Shown here: positions 12,529 to 22,781 of the stretch, piece after piece
How the letters are laid out: each line of letters opens with the position of its first letter
Numbering within the stretch: the stretch's first letter is position 1
Assembly: GCA_037176725.1 (NCBI GenBank)
Contig: JAZBRS010000035.1
Location: 49,362,001 to 49,426,000, forward strand
From: Posidonia oceanica
Taxonomy: Eukaryota > Streptophyta > Magnoliopsida > Alismatales > Posidoniaceae
DNA: 64,000 nt
Reading direction: 5' to 3'
Position numbers and translations under genes: made by a program
The notes under the pieces: generated by a model
What the model was told of the DNA's origin: nothing
Database searches by the model: none
The model's input: only the letters and a program-made list of their open reading frames with translations

Positions 12529-14946
12529 AACTTCCAAGTCTTCTCCTCCTTCGACTCTTCGCATCGTCCTGAGAGAGAAAGCGTCCAGCACCCAGAATCC
12601 TTGCAATTCTCCTCCCTTTCCTCTGCAAAATTCAAACCTTTTCCTCCTCTTCCTCCCCGCCGAAACCAACACCAGTTCCAGACCATAAACCACACCCAAT
12701 TCCTCCCCCAACCTCTCCTAGAATCCTAGCATCGCAGCCCCTCCATCCCTCAGCCTTTCCACTCCAGAAACCGCCCCCGATCACCCAAAATTCTCAGCAG
12801 AACCCAACTCCTTTCCTTCCAGAAATTCCCGACACCACAGGCCCCCATTTCGTCCCAAACTCCACCCCCTAATCCACCAGATCACCACCTTCCTAAACCA
12901 CCCAAGTCTTCAGCCCAACTCTCACCACAGACCAAGCCTACCACCACAAACACCTACGCCTTTTTTCTGCCCGAAACCACCACACCCGCAAACTCCATCC
13001 TCAGACCTCCAAAGTCCAATTTAATCGCCCAGAACCCTTCACCCAACCTCCAGCAAGTCGCCGGCATCCTCCAACTGATCCAGAGAGCAGCAGACATCCA
13101 TCCCCACCTCCGGTGACCAGCTGTGAACCCACTGAACCCATTTATCGCGCCGGTCATCGCAGCTGCCCTCCGATCATTCAACAAGCTCCGGAGCAACGCA
13201 CTGAGCAGAACCAGATGCCCAGAAGCCATCAGAGACGCCCGCAACAGCCAGGCCGAGCTCACCGCCGACCTCTGGATCAGCCGACGTCGGGAGGACGCTC
13301 CAGCCATGGGAACAGGTATTTCTCTTCATCCCTAGGTTAGTCTCCCTCTTCTCTTGCTTTTCCGCCCATCAGCCTGGGATTTCTCTCTCTCCTGCACCGA
13401 GTCAACGCCAAGTCAACTCTGTCTTCTCCAGTGAGCTTCGAGCTCGTCCCACCGCTCCGGTCTGCAGAACGCCGCTCCAGCAGGCGCCCCAGCTCCGCAC
13501 GGACCCCAGAAGCATGTCCCTGCCGTCAGAACTCGCCGACGCCGCGCTGATCGGCCGGCCTGCCTCCGAGCAGGTCTGCAGACCTCCGGCGACTCCTCCG
13601 GCTTGCTCCAGGCAGCGTCGCTGCTCGCCGATGCTGCTCCGGCCTCCGTCGAGCTCTGGTGAAGCCCGCCCGCCGGTCTACGCCGCACCAGCACCCCCTT
13701 TGCTCCCTCTGTCGGCCACTGGTAGCAACTGCTACAGTGGTCGACGATCTGTTGTTACTGTGCCTTTATTTTTTGCTATCTGTGCTATTTTACCATATAT
13801 TGCATTATTGGTCTCAGTTCTTGCTTTATTGCTCTCAGGTCCTTCATCTGTTTAAATCCATTTAATTTTGAATTAAAACCATATAAAATTGCATGAAAAA
13901 TATGTAGTTCTTTTTATTTGCATGTCAGTCCTTTTACTGTGCTTTCCTTTAGTAATAAATTTGATTCTGGCCCTCCAGCTTTGCATTATTACATGTTAGT
14001 CCTGCAGTTAAATAATCTGATTTAATCCTCTAAGTTTGCCATATAAAATTGCATTTTAGGTCCTTACTGTTTTCCATAATTGCAATTTAGTCCTCTGTCC
14101 TGTTAACTTAGCTTTTATTTTCCAATTTTTGCTTACTACATTGCATCATTTCCCCCATGTTTTTTGATTTTTGCATATAGGACCTTCCTCAATGCACAGT
14201 AGTCATTTTAATGCATATTTTCCTTATAAAATTGCATTTTTGACCTTACATGATTTGAAAATTGCATATTAGCCCTCTGTCTGTCATTTAAATGCATATT
14301 CTGCTTATAAAATTGCATTTTAGCCCCCACATGTTTGGAAAATTGCATATAGGTCCCCCATCTGCATTCCCAGACCCACTAGATCCCTGTTTTGCTGGAA
14401 AAATTGCATTTTGGACCCTAATGATTTCAAAATTGCATTCTAACTTGCCACATGATTTCAAAAGTTTGTCCTGATGCATGCTCATCTTGGAAAATTGCAT
14501 TTTAAACCCTGTCTTTTGTAAAATTGCATGCAGACCCTCCTTTTTCCAAAACCCTTGCATAAAAGTCCTAAACTTTTCAAAATCTTTGCATTTAGACCCC
14601 CATCCTTTCAAAAATTGCATTTAAGTCCCCAATTTTCTGAAAAATCACCCCTAAGTCTTTTCTTGCATTCTGCATGCATTGCACTCATGCATTCTTGCAT
14701 TTGGCATCCTTTGCACACACTTAAGCACTCCTAGCTCCCATTTACATGGGAGGACCTGTTTTGCACACCCCTAGGAGCCCCTGTACACTTAGATCAATTC
14801 TTCTCCCCTGTTCTGGCCCTTCTGCCTTGAAGCTGGGATATCTTCCAATCCGACCGTTGGATCTTCTCAAATAAGCTACCCGGACGACCCCGGCGGAGCG
14901 CTCTTCAGCATGGACTAAGTAGATCTCAGATCAGGCCTCAGATTTT

Positions 14947-14956
14947 CCAGGTAAGT
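14947..14956 (+). promoter_or_regulatory. candidate leader 5' splice site, T2 LTR
   Basis: CCAG followed by GTAAGT is a perfect plant donor consensus. The equivalent site is AAG/GTAAGT in T3 (21145 and 38818), CAG/GTATGT in T4, and a mutated CAG/ATAAGT in T1. This suggests the very long R-U5-leader is spliced before gag translation. Confidence 0.45.
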
Positions 14957-15409
14957 CCTTCTGAACCCCTGCACAGCATTCGTTTGCATACCATTTGCAT
15001 TGCATGCATCATTTTCGCTTTTTGTTTCCTCGAACATGTAGAATAGGACTTCCTCTTCTTATCTATCAATTCTGCTCCCCCTTTCGCGTATTCCCAAGTG
15101 TTTTGTGTCGTGTTTCCCCTAGATTCACCACTTATTGCGACTTTCTTCCCCCTTTTCCACGATCCAATCGCACCGCGAGCTTTGGGCAGCGTGCGAGACA
15201 CATCGTGGGGCGGTTCAGTGGGAAACAGTCACAAAGCGGTGGTAATCCCTCCACTTGCTTATTTTCCCCATTATAGGTCTTCACACCTACTCTGTGTGGC
15301 CCTTAAACAGTGTCTGTTCTCACACACGCACTGTTTGCTTCTCCTTTCGCTTCTCTTGTCCTCTCTCCTTGCATTTGCATCTACGTGGTTTTACCGATGT
15401 TTTATTTTG

Positions 15410-15770
15410 CCGTCTTTGGCACCGTTTTGCATGCCCGCTTCGTCTTTGGCACCGTTTCGCGTGCCCGCTTTGTTTTTGGCACCGTTTTGCATGCCCGCTT
15501 CGTTTTTGGCACCATTTTGCGTGCCTGCTTTGTTTTTGGCACCGTTTCGCGTGCCCGCTTCGTCTTTGGCACCGTTTCGCGTGCCCGTTTTGTTTTTGGC
15601 ACCGTTTTGCGTGTCCGCTTCGCTTTTGACACCATTTTGCGTGCCGCTTCACTTTCTGCACCGTTTTGCGTGCCGCTCCGCTTTCTCGCACTGTTTTGCA
15701 TGCCACTCTCGTTTTCTTGCACCGTTTCACGTGCCGCTCTCATTTCTTGCATTGTTTCGTGTGTTTTACG
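15410..15770 (+). repeat. T2 LTR 30-base tandem array
   Basis: About a dozen units of roughly 30 bases built on TTTGGCACCGTTTTGCGTGC. Because 30 is a multiple of three, the array gives long open frames on both strands (+ 15098-15853, - 15320-15797) that are not real genes. Confidence 0.85.
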
Positions 15771-16428
15771 CCGTTTTCTCTTGCATGTCGCTTGCATTGC
15801 TTGGTTTTACCGTCATTTTGCTTTTTCGCTTGCATTTGCATATAGGGCAGTGATGCTTACTGCCTGGAGTTCTCACGAGCTACGTTTCGCCCTGTTCGGA
15901 ACACAGACAGCACTGCTGAGCATTTAGACTGCACGTTTACTTTCCTTGCATTGCATCCCACCACTTAGAGCACACCTATGAGCATTCATTCAGGCATTCA
16001 TTGGCATTTAGGCATTTAAATCTGCATTCCCCTGCATATGCGAGCGTAAGCCTAGAAAGACCGATTCTCGGGCGTGTCGGGGGTGCCTAACACCTTCCTC
16101 GCGCGTAACAGGAGTCCTTGCCCAGTCTTTTGGCCTGTAATGACCATATCGCCCTTATCCTAGGCATGAGTCATCTCATTTGCATGTATTTGCATTTGTT
16201 TCCCTTTGCATAGCTTTGCTTTGCATTTCTTGCTTGGTTTTGCGTGTTAGTCCATGCATTTCCCTGGTTTTCCTTGTCTCCCGATAATGGACACGGTGGC
16301 GACTCTGATTTGTCTTATCTTCTTCCTTTCTTACCTTTTCTCCTCTATTTTAAGTGTTTTCGAGTTGAGCCCTCCTCCTCAGACATCGCCGCCAATAGTA
16401 AGCCTGATTCTAATTGGGATTACTACAG

Positions 16429-16446
16429 TGGCGACTCCGCTGGGGA
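16429..16446 (+). promoter_or_regulatory. T2 primer-binding site
   Basis: TGGCGACTCCGCTGGGGA lies one base after the LTR end. It is the best preserved PBS in the window and serves as the reference for the other copies. Confidence 0.9.
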
Positions 16447-16776
16447 TAGCAAACTCCGGCTTTCGCCATTGCTTTCGCTCGCTTGCTTTGCGTCTTGGTT
16501 TGCCTTTGTGCCTTTGTCTACCTTGTCTGTTTGCTTGTCTGTCATGTTTTCGCTTTTGCTCGCTTGGGATTCGCTTTCTTTGCTTGCTTTAGTGCCCTCT
16601 TTGCCTGTTTTGCTCGCTTTTCTGTGCAAACTCCTAGCGAGTCGCCTTGTGGCTACTCTGCTTAGGTTTTGCACCTCCTTTGCCTCGGTTTGCGCTCTGT
16701 TTTGCCTTGCTTTGCCTCGGTTGCTTGTTTATTTACTTATTTCCTTGCTTCTGCTCTTACTTGCTTTACAGCTTAC
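16447..16776 (+). other. T2 leader, first part, ending in target duplication CTTAC
   Basis: This is a C/T-rich untranslated leader homologous to T3 22782-23028. A PBS-like echo (GTGGCTACTCTGCTTAGG) occurs near 16648-16667. CTTAC at 16772-16776 is the left copy of the T3 target-site duplication. No gene is seen. Confidence 0.8.
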
Positions 16777-18638
16777 TGTTGACACCCCATTTTGATAGGT
16801 CGGATCGATTGGAACCTTCTGGTGGCTGCTGAACCTGAATCTAGACCCAAACCCACACCTTTCTCTTCCTCTTTCCCCTCAAAACAAGCCCAAAATAGAC
16901 CTAAAATTACCCCCCTTTTCTGAACCTGAAAACTAACCAAAATTCATAGGAAGACTCACCCCTGATGACTTAGTAAACCCACCAAAAAGCCTGCAAAAAT
17001 TCAAACCGGAACCCCTCCCAAAAACCCTAGGAAACTTAGGCAAAACCACCTTTTTCTACACCTTAAAACCCCTCCAAAACCTCCTCGGAATCAAACCTAA
17101 ACCTCAGAACGAGCTCTAGAAACCCTAGACCCCACACCTGCCAAGTTTCACCCCTTTCCGAGACCTCTAAGCCCCCCTTTTGGCCAAATTATCGTTTTCT
17201 CTCTTTGGGATTATCGTTTTCTCTCTCCTCTCTCTCTCCTAATTATCGTCTCCCTTTTCATCCCCTTCTTGCCCTTTTTCTGGCTTGGCTGTGGGCCCCC
17301 TTTGTACTTCTATCCCTTTTCTATATTATTTCTATTTTTATTTTATTTTTAGCATTTTCCCTGAATTTTAAAAAATCATTTCCCTCAAACCTATCTCTTT
17401 TCCCTCCATTTCCCTCCTTTTCCCATTTCTTTCCTCCTCCTCTTTTCCGTTTCTCTCTTTTGCAAAACCCATAAAAATCCCTAAAAATCTGTAAAACCCC
17501 AAAACATAAAAGAGACAAATCAGAGTTCTAAGAAAAACAACTAAAAAACATTAAACAAGCAATTAAAAACTTAAACTTAACTAAATCAAGCTCAAGCATG
17601 CAAACTAAAAAATGCAAAACAAACCAAAAGAAAACACTGAAAAATCGAGGAAAAAACTAAAATAAAATCAAAACCCACCAAAAGTAAAAACCCCCATCAG
17701 AAGAACTAAAAAAACAAACCCTAAAAAGAAGAATTAAAAAATAAACACTAAGATAAGTAATTAAAGAAGCAAAAAGACTTAACCTAATAAACATAAGAAA
17801 AACAACATGAGGACTTAATTAAAAAGGAAAAGGAAAACACGTTTAAAAGACTTAAAAAAACACCCCATCAAGCCAGAGAAATCCAACTAAAAATTTCAAG
17901 AAGAATTAACAAATAAAAAATCAAAACATAATTCAAAAGACTTAAGAAAAGAAAACCTTAAAAGATTAAAACTAAAAGCCAAAACCCACTCTAATTAATA
18001 TAAAAATAAATCCTAAAAATCCTAATTAACATCCTAAAATACTTAACAAGAAAACACAATTTTAAAAAACAATTTAAAAGATTTAACAAACACTTAATCA
18101 AGTGGAAAACAAATTAAAAACAAAAGAAAGCCCTAAAACCCTAATCAAGCCCAAAACACATTAATTAATCCCAAAACAGTCATTAAAAAATCTAATTAAA
18201 ACCCTAACCCACAACACAACCTTTCTAGTATATTCATTTATTTTTAATTTATTTTTTCTAATTTTATTTCCTTTCTTTCCCCTCTCTTTCTTTCTTTCTT
18301 CCTTTTTATTTTCCTTTCTTCCTTACTGGGCCCATCAGCCCGTTTTCCTTTTTCCTTCTTTTTTTCAAAATCCCAGGCCCGGCCCGCGACATCCCTCCTT
18401 CCTCCCTTCTTCTTCCTCCTCTCCCGCCTCTCTGACTTCTCTGAGCTCCTGCCACAGTCAGCCCTGCCATTGCCAGCCCTCGCCAGACCTGCTCTCGCAC
18501 GCCTCCTGCTCGAGCCGGACCGGCGTGCGCCGAACCTCGTCCGTGCTCCTGCCATCGCCCCTCCTCGGCATTCAATTGCCGCAGTCCTACGAAATCAGAA
18601 AAAAGGAGGAGAGATCAGAACCATAACGGGAGGGAGAG

Positions 18639-18646
18639 GATAAAAG
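18639..18646 (+). promoter_or_regulatory. T3 LTR TATA-like box
   Basis: GATAAAAG lies in a purine-rich stretch 1862 bases into the LTR, at the same offset as ATATAAG in T4. Transcription would start about 30 bases downstream, making U3 about 1.9 kb and R-U5 about 4.1 kb. In the 3' LTR the corresponding word reads GAAAAAAG, so one LTR has changed since insertion. Confidence 0.5.
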
Positions 18647-19415
18647 ACAGACCAGAAGCATCCCGGAGAGAGATCTCTCTTGTGTGTGATCCCCAACGAG
18701 AGAGAACAGATAATTCCCCCAGCTCCATTCACAGAAAACGAGTTTTTCTTCGCCCTCTTCCCTTCACTGCTAACAGAGACCAGAACTCCTCCGAAGTCAT
18801 TCGGAATTGGCCCCCGAATCTCATCCAAGCTTCCTGCAACACACCCCTCCATTCCACACAAAGAACGAACCCAGCATTTCCCCCGAATCCCGCTGGAAAC
18901 CGGCAGAACCCAACTCCGATCCCTTTCGGAATTGTCCGCACCACAGACCATCTTTCCTCCCCAAACTTTGCCTCATTACTCACTGAGACACCACCTCCCT
19001 AAGCCACCCAGCCTTCAGCCCTCTCCCTCACCACAGACGAAACCTTCCACCGCAAACACCTACGCCAGCATTCTGTCCAAAACCACCACTTCTGCAACTT
19101 CACTCTCCAGGCCTTCACAAACTCTTTCGACCACCCAGAACCCACCATCGAACCTCCAGCTGCCCACCGGAAGCCTCCGCTCGATCCAGGGAGCAACATA
19201 CCGCTCTCCTCACCTCAGACGACTTCTCCTGCACCCAAAAGTGCTATCTTTTCCGCCGGCCCGCGAAGCTTCAGTCCAATCATCCAGAAAGCTCCGGAGG
19301 GTTGCGTAGAGTCGATCCAAACGCTCGCAAGCCGCTGACGACGCCCGCACGCTCCGGACGATCACCGCCGGCATTTGCAGAGCCCACCTGCGTCGGGGAG
19401 ACGCTCCGGACAGTG

Positions 19416-19426
19416 CAACAGGTATA
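19416..19426 (+). promoter_or_regulatory. alternative leader 5' splice-site candidate in T3 LTR
   Basis: AACAG followed by GTATAT. The equivalent positions are AACAG/GTATTT in T2 (about 13311) and AAAAG/GTAGAC in T4 (about 56800, minus strand). It is conserved in position but is a weaker consensus than the GTAAGT site near 21145. Confidence 0.3.
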
Positions 19427-21140
19427 TTCTTCCACCTTTAGTCTCCCCTTCCTCTCCTCTCGCTTTTCCGCCCCTTAAAAGAGGATTCTGCGGCCGTTTT
19501 CGCGAGGTCAGCGCCGCCGCTGACCTTCTTCCCCGACGAGCTCGACGCTCGTCCCGTCGCACCGAGCTGCAGAACGACCTCCCATTGGTCGTCCTGGCTC
19601 CGCACGGCCTCCTGGACTCCAGCTGCGGCCTCCGCTTCCTCCGTCAGCGCCTCCTCTCGCCGGACTGCCTTCAGATCAGTTCAGACCTCCGGTGGCTCCT
19701 CAGCTCCGCTCCAGACCGCGTCGCCGCTCGCCGGACGTCTCCCGTGCTCTGCCAGGACCTGGCGACTCTCTCCCGCCGGACCACCTTGCCGTCAGTAGCC
19801 ATTTGCCCCCTTTGTCGGCCACTGGTAGCGACTGCTACAGTGGCCGACGGCCTACGATATTACTGTAGCAAAATTTCCTTTTACCTTAATTGTTTTACCC
19901 TAAAATTGCATATCTGGTTTTAGTTTTCATTATTTTGTTTCAGTCCTTATTTCATTTAACTTGCTGCATTGTTGAATCAAAATCATATTAAATCGCATGA
20001 TCTGTTTATGGTTTTTAGTATTTGCATGATAGTCCAGTTACTGTGCTTTCCAGTTGTAAAAAATTAGATTTTGGCTCTTCTATTCTTGATTTTAGCATTT
20101 AGATCCTGCAGTAGTTTATTTAATTTTAATGCTGTAACTTTGCCTTATTGCATTGCATTCTGAGTCCCTGTTGTTTTCTGATTTTGCACTTTAGTCCACT
20201 GCACTGTAGAACTTAGGATTTATTTTCTTATTTTGCTTGTTGCATTGCATATTCTTCCTTCTGTTTTCTCATTTTTGCATGTAGGTCCGTTCCATTGCAC
20301 AGTAGCTATTTCAGTGCATATTTAGCTTATTAAATTGCATTTTTAGCCCTGCATATTGTAAAAATTGCATGTCAGTCCACAGTCTATCCATCCAGAGCAT
20401 ATTTAGCTTATAAAATTGCATTTTTTAGACCCTGCATGGTTTTAAAATTACACATAGGCCCCCTGCATGCTTATAAAAATCATATAAACGCATGTTTGCT
20501 TATGAAATCGCATTTTAGCCCCTATGTTTGAAAGATTGCACGTAAGTCCCCCACTTGCATTCCCAGACTGCTTAGAACCCTGTTTTTTCTGGAAAATTGC
20601 ATTTTAGACCCTAAAGACTTCAAAATCGCTTTCCAACTTGCCACATGTTTTCAAAGCCTGTTCTGATGCATACCCCTCCTGAAATATTGCATTTTAAACC
20701 CCATCCTTTGCAAAATTGCATACAACCCTTTCCTTTTTTCAAAATTCTTGCATGAAAGCCCCAAACTCTTCCAAACTTTTGCATTTAGACCCCCATCTTG
20801 CTAAAAATTGCGTTTGAACTCCCAGTTTTCTGAAAAATCCCCTTGAGTCCTTTTTTTGCATTTTGCATGCATTCTGCATCCATTTAGCTTTGCATTTTAG
20901 CATCCTCTTGCACACACTAAGCTCCACTAGCTTCCAATCACTTGGGAGGACCTGTCTGCACACCCCTAGGACCCCTGAACACTTAGATCTGTTCTTCTCC
21001 CCTATTCTGGCCCTTCTGCCATGAAATTGCGATATCTTCCAATCCGACCGTTGGATCTCCCCAAATAAGCTGCCAGAGCGACCCCGGCGGAGTATTCTTC
21101 AGCATAGACCAATCGGATTTCAGATCAGGCTTCGGATGCC

Positions 21141-21150
21141 CAAGGTAAGT
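21141..21150 (+). promoter_or_regulatory. candidate leader 5' splice site, T3 5' LTR
   Basis: CAAG followed by GTAAGT just upstream of the 30-base array. Paired with the CAG acceptor at 23901-23903, splicing would remove about 2.76 kb containing the array, LTR end, PBS and most of the leader from a subgenomic mRNA. Confidence 0.45.
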
Positions 21151-21209
21151 CCCCCGGAACTTCGGCAGTATTGTTTTGCATATCATTCGCATCGCATGGT
21201 TTTTGCGCA

Positions 21210-22070
21210 CTCTTTTCGCTTTGTCTTGCACCGTTTTGCGTGCCGCTTCTTTGTCTCGCTCCGTTTTGCGTGCCCTTTGGTTTTCTTGCTCCGTTTTGCG
21301 TGCAGCTCTGTTTTCTTGCACCGTTTTGCGTGCCGCCTCTTTGTCTCGCTCCGTTTTGCGTGCCCTTTGGTTTTCTTGCTCCGTTTTGCGTGCAGCTCCA
21401 TTTTCTTGCTCCGTTTTGCGTGCCGCCTCTTTGTCTCGCTCCGTTTTGCGTGCCCTTTGGTTTTCTTGCTCCGTTTTGCACGTAGTTCCGTTTTCTCGCA
21501 CCGTTTTGCGTGCCGCTCCTTTGTCTTGCACCGTTTTGCGTCCCCTTTGGCTTTCTTGCTCCGTTTTACGTGCAGCTTCGTTTTCTCGCTCCATTTTGCG
21601 TGCCCTTTGGTTTTCTTGTTCCGTTTTGCGTGTAGTCTTGTTTTCTCGCTCCGTTTTGCGTGCAGCTTCGTTTTCTCGCTCAGTTTTGCGTGCCTTTTAG
21701 TTTTCTTGCTCCATTTTGCGTGTCCTTTGGTTTTCTTGCTCCGTTTTGCGCGTAGTTCCGTTTTCTCGCACCGTTTTGCGTGCCACTTCTTTGTCTTGCA
21801 CCGTTTTACGTGCCCTTTGGTTTTCTTGCTCCGTTTTGCTTGCAGCTTCGCTTTCCCGCACCGTTTTGCGTGCCCTCTCGTTTTCTCGCTCCGTTTTGCG
21901 CGCCGCCTTGTTTTCTTGCTCTGTTTTGCGCCCCTTTTTGTTTTCCCGCACTGTCTCGCATTCTTGTTCTGTTTCTCGCATCGTTTCGCGTGTCGGCCTC
22001 GCTCCTTACATCGTTTTGCATTCTTGCTTCATTTCTTGCCTCGTTTTGCGTGTTTTACGCCGTTTTCTCT
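21210..22070 (+). repeat. T3 5' LTR 30-base tandem array
   Basis: About 28 units built on TTTTCTTGCTCCGTTTTGCG, with a 90-base higher-order period. Against the 3' LTR array (38890-39740), about two 90-base blocks are gained at the left and lost at the right, yet the total length differs by only one base. No stop codons occur in several frames on both strands because the unit length is divisible by three. Confidence 0.9.
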
Positions 22071-22319
22071 TACGTGTCGATCACATTGCCTGTTTTCCCC
22101 GCTGTTTTGTTTTATCGCCCGCATTTGCATATAGGGCAGTGATGCTTACTGCCTGGAGTTCTCACGAGCCAGGTTTCGCCCGGTTCGGAACACAGACAGC
22201 GTTGCTGAGCGCTTAGATTGCACGTTTATTTTCCTGCACTGCATTCCCTCACTTAGAGCACACCTTTGAACATCTAGATAGGCATTCATTGGCACTTAGG
22301 CATTCAAAGTCTGCATTTC

Positions 22320-22406
22320 CCTGCGTATGCGAGCGTAAGCCTAGAAAGACCGATTCTCGGGCGTGTCGGGGGTGCCTAACACCTTCTCCGCGCGTAACAG
22401 GAGTCC
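22320..22406 (+). promoter_or_regulatory. conserved U5 island (T3)
   Basis: This block spans GCGAGCGTAAGCCTAGAAAG, GTGTCGGGGGTGCCTAAC and GCGTAACAGGAGTCC. It is almost unchanged in T1 (1868-1954), T2 (16030-16113), the T3 3' LTR (39990-40078) and T4 (54152-54238, minus strand), while its surroundings have diverged. It lies downstream of the presumed transcription start in R-U5. A packaging, dimerisation or processing signal is plausible but unproven. Confidence 0.55.
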
Positions 22407-22763
22407 TTACCCTCTCTTGGCCCGCAATGACCATATTGCCCTCATCCTAGGCACGAGTCACATCATTTGCATTCATTTGCATTTTATTTCTTCTGCATTG
22501 CCTTGCATTGTATCTTTTGCTTGGTTTTGCGTGGTTATTCATGCATTTCCCCGGTTTTCCTTGTCTCCCGATTTAATAGACTTGGTGGCGACTCCGATTT
22601 TGTCTTATCTTCTTCTTTTTCTTTCCCCTTTCTCTCTCTTTTAAATGTTTTCGAGTTAGGTCTTCCTCCTCGGACATAGCCGCTAATAGTGAGCCTGATT
22701 TCGATCGGTGCACGCGAGCTTTGGCAACGTGCATGGACGATCCGAACACTGGGATTACTACAG

Positions 22764-22781
22764 TGGTGACTCCGCTGGGGA
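22764..22781 (+). promoter_or_regulatory. T3 primer-binding site
   Basis: TGGTGACTCCGCTGGGGA follows the LTR end by one base. It differs from the T2 site by C to T at the CG, the change expected from methyl-cytosine decay. Confidence 0.88.

Larger units (their letters stand above)
10616..16427 (+). repeat. T2 5' LTR (5812 bp)
   Basis: It begins TGTTGACACC and ends ATTACTACA, followed by a PBS. Zones in order: C/T-rich U3 with ATTATCCTTTTCTCTC (about 11025-11300); an A-rich tract of about 750 bases (11310-12060); a GC-richer promoter-proximal zone (12100-13500); a TTGCAT-rich zone (13850-14700); an array of 30-base units (about 15410-15770); and the conserved island GTGTCGGGGGTGCCTAACAC (about 16070-16095). 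The terminal 40 bases present in T1 and T3 (containing GCATGGACGATCCGAACAC) are absent. No protein-coding gene is supported in it. Confidence 0.93.
10616..16776 (+). mobile_element. T2 (first segment): Tat/Ogre element inserted into T1
   Basis: The LTR start TGTTGACACC at 10616 directly follows the T1 pol frame. The segment holds the full 5' LTR, the PBS and the first 330 bases of the leader. It then stops at CTTAC (16772-16776), where T3 is inserted. The element resumes at 40434 with the duplicated CTTAC, and the sequence across the two halves (ACAG-CTTAC-CTGTCTTTA) matches the uninterrupted T3 leader at about 23023-23050. Confidence 0.92.
16777..22762 (+). repeat. T3 5' LTR (5986 bp)
   Basis: The LTR has the same zones as T2: pyrimidine-rich U3 (17190-17470), an A-rich tract (17465-18240), GC-rich promoter-proximal sequence (18300-19860), a TTGCAT-rich zone (19900-20900), the 30-base array (21210-22070), the conserved island (22320-22406), and a 40-base terminal extension shared with T1 but not T2 or T4. 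Open frames at 18680-19309 (209 codons) and 21136-22134 (332 codons) are judged non-coding: the first is not preserved in T2 or T4, and the second is the repeat array. Confidence 0.95.

Noticed and set aside
18680..19309. 209-codon open frame in the T3 LTR (279 codons at 36141-36980)
   Set aside because: It is open in both T3 LTRs only because they are recent copies. T2 and T4 do not keep the frame; composition is Pro/Ser-rich GC sequence.
21136..22134. Long open frames in the LTR arrays (332 codons here; also 15098-15853, 38809-39887, and reverse-strand frames such as 20983-21594)
   Set aside because: They are translations of 30-base tandem units. The unit length is a multiple of three, so several frames on both strands stay open. 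No start, domain or cross-copy protein conservation supports them.
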